NCBI GenBank assembly: GCA_964523675.1
Contig: CAZFZT010000069.1
Coordinates: forward strand, 1-19,037
Length of the DNA stretch: 19,037 bases
DNA from: CAZFZT01 sp964523675
GTDB taxonomy: Bacteria; Planctomycetota; Phycisphaerae; Phycisphaerales; SM1A02
Reading direction: 5' to 3'
Of the stretch, positions 18,178-19,037 are shown one piece after another (the first letter of the stretch is position 1; the number at the start of each line of letters is the position of its first letter). Both the position numbers and the translations under genes were made by a program. Under the pieces are notes generated by a model. The model searched no databases and was not told the DNA's origin. It was given only the letters and a program-made list of their open reading frames with translations.

Positions 18178-19037
18178 ATGAACCGAATGAGTACCGCCGG
18201 CATCAGTCTCCTTTCGACGTTTCGACGTTTCGCCGTTTCGACGTTTTGCATCACCGTCGTCGTATGCCTGCTCGTCGCAGATACAGTGCACGCACAGTCG
18301 CGCCAAGTGCCTGCGCCGAAGCAGAATCATCCGGTCGTGTTGCAAGGTGCGACGGTGCACACCGTCTCCGGCGAAGCGATCGAGGACGGCTACGTCATCT
18401 TTAAGGACGGCGTCATCACGCATGTCGGCAGCGGTATGCCGCCGCGCGTTGACGATGCGATCGTCCATGACATACCCGGCCTGCATGTCTATCCCGGCCT
18501 GATCGCGGCCGAGACGGACATGGGGCTTTCCGAGACCGAATCGGTGCAGGTGACGAACGATCACACTGAATTCGGCCGCGTCACGCCGGAGGTGCGCGCC
18601 GCCGTGGCCGTCAATCCTGACAGCGATCTCATTCCCGTCGCGCGGGCCAACGGCATTCTCACCGCGTTCTCCACGCCACGCGGCGGGTTGATCAGCGGTC
18701 GTGGGTCGATCATTCGGCTTGACGGCTGGACGTGGGAGGACATGGCGATCGACGCAGAGGCCGGGCTCGTCGTCAACTGGCCGCGCACCGAACCGGTGAC
18801 GGCCTGGTGGATGGAGCGAAGTGAGGCGGATCAACGCCGCGAGATTGCTGAAGACCTCGAGAACGTCGAGAAGATCTTCGATGAAGCCCTTGCGTACCTC
18901 GAAGCGAAGGAGAACGGCGAGGATGTGACAACCGATCAGCGGTGGGAAGGCATGCGTGCTGCGCTGCGCGGCGAAAAGCCGGTCTTCGTGCGAGCTTCAT
19001 CCGTGGGGCAGATTGAATCGGCTGTGGCATGGGGCGA
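18178..19037 (+). CDS. Exported amidohydrolase-like protein, 3' end beyond the window
   Basis: About 286 residues are visible and the frame is open to the right edge, so the gene is cut by the window. ATG 18178 (or 18172, in frame) follows a weak AAGAGA ribosome site, 16 bases after the four-helix-bundle gene. Residues 1-41 are a signal peptide: MNRMSTAGISLLSTFRRFAV, a hydrophobic CITVVVCLLVA core, cleavage after VHA. The mature part opens like an amidohydrolase (VVLQGATVHTVSGEAIEDG, then VIFKDGVITHVGSG, then HVYPGLIAAETDMGL). As in module 1 of the upstream gene, PGLI is not followed by DxHxH, so the metal site is altered, at least here. The STFRRFAVSTF part of the signal peptide is encoded by an octamer repeat array. 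Probably in one operon with the two genes before it. Confidence 0.8.
   Translation, partial: MNRMSTAGISLLSTFRRFAVSTFCITVVVCLLVADTVHAQSRQVPAPKQNHPVVLQGATVHTVSGEAIEDGYVIFKDGVITHVGSGMPPRVDDAIVHDIPGLHVYPGLIAAETDMGLSETESVQVTNDHTEFGRVTPEVRAAVAVNPDSDLIPVARANGILTAFSTPRGGLISGRGSIIRLDGWTWEDMAIDAEAGLVVNWPRTEPVTAWWMERSEADQRREIAEDLENVEKIFDEALAYLEAKENGEDVTTDQRWEGMRAALRGEKPVFVRASSVGQIESAVAWG
18212..18243 (-). repeat. Octamer array, inverted, inside the second amidohydrolase signal peptide
   Basis: Four units read on the plus strand as TTTCGACG, TTTCGACG, TTTCGCCG and TTTCGACG, the reverse complement of the AAACGTCG arrays at 16741 and 17724. It is in frame within the n-region of the signal peptide and is the downstream border of the four-helix-bundle gene. 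Confidence 0.9.

Noticed and set aside
16741..18243. Octamer arrays as a CRISPR
   Set aside because: The units are 8 bases, directly adjoining with no spacers, and no cas gene is present.
18133..18834. 233-codon minus-strand open frame at the right end
   Set aside because: It is the antisense of the second amidohydrolase, whose signal peptide and domain start are clear on the plus strand.

Overview
The window looks like a piece of a GC-rich bacterial chromosome, most probably from a planctomycete and perhaps a Phycisphaerae-type lineage. That is an inference, resting on a secreted beta-helix/PA14 protein, paired exported amidohydrolases with an S23-type four-helix-bundle gene between them, a PilZ/GGDEF pair, and several families of short dispersed repeats. 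No rRNA or tRNA gene was seen, so the taxonomy stays open.

Left part (1-6400). murG (peptidoglycan, +) converges on a minus-strand pair made of a small protein with a FliM/FliN-like C-terminal motif, overlapping by ATGA a diguanylate cyclase with intact GGDEF and inhibitory sites. Next comes pyrF (-), divergent from a short + operon: a DUF971 protein overlapping a hotdog thioesterase. A small four-helix membrane protein and a PilZ c-di-GMP receptor follow. The diguanylate cyclase and the PilZ protein make c-di-GMP signalling a theme here.

Middle (6400-10060, all minus). A secreted right-handed beta-helix protein with a C-terminal PA14-like domain, frr (ribosome recycling factor), and a small lipoprotein. 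The gap between the beta-helix gene and frr is filled by short dispersed repeats; one copy lies inside the beta-helix gene and encodes the hydrophobic core of its signal peptide.

Phage-like cassette (10131-13735, minus). Portal, coiled-coil scaffold and SU10/DUF5309-type major capsid genes, in the usual head-gene order, end at a strong intrinsic terminator. No terminase, protease, head-tail connector, tail, integrase or lysis gene is present in the window, and ordinary cellular genes flank the cassette. Both spacers between the three genes hold dispersed repeats, and the portal gene contains repeat-like hairpins in frame. All three reading frames are nonetheless intact, which suggests a long-resident, possibly domesticated capsid module.

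Right part (14023-19037, +). A 1233-residue exported protein with two amidohydrolase-like modules (only the second keeps the metal-binding HxH), an S23/TIGR02436 four-helix-bundle gene, and a second exported amidohydrolase that runs off the edge. Arrays of an 8-base unit (AAACGTCG) occur inside the first amidohydrolase, exactly at its stop codon, and inverted within the signal-peptide region of the second. Two of these arrays bracket the four-helix-bundle gene.

The recurring feature is short repeats from at least four families lying at stop codons, between genes, and in frame inside genes, where they supply signal peptides, loops and C-termini.
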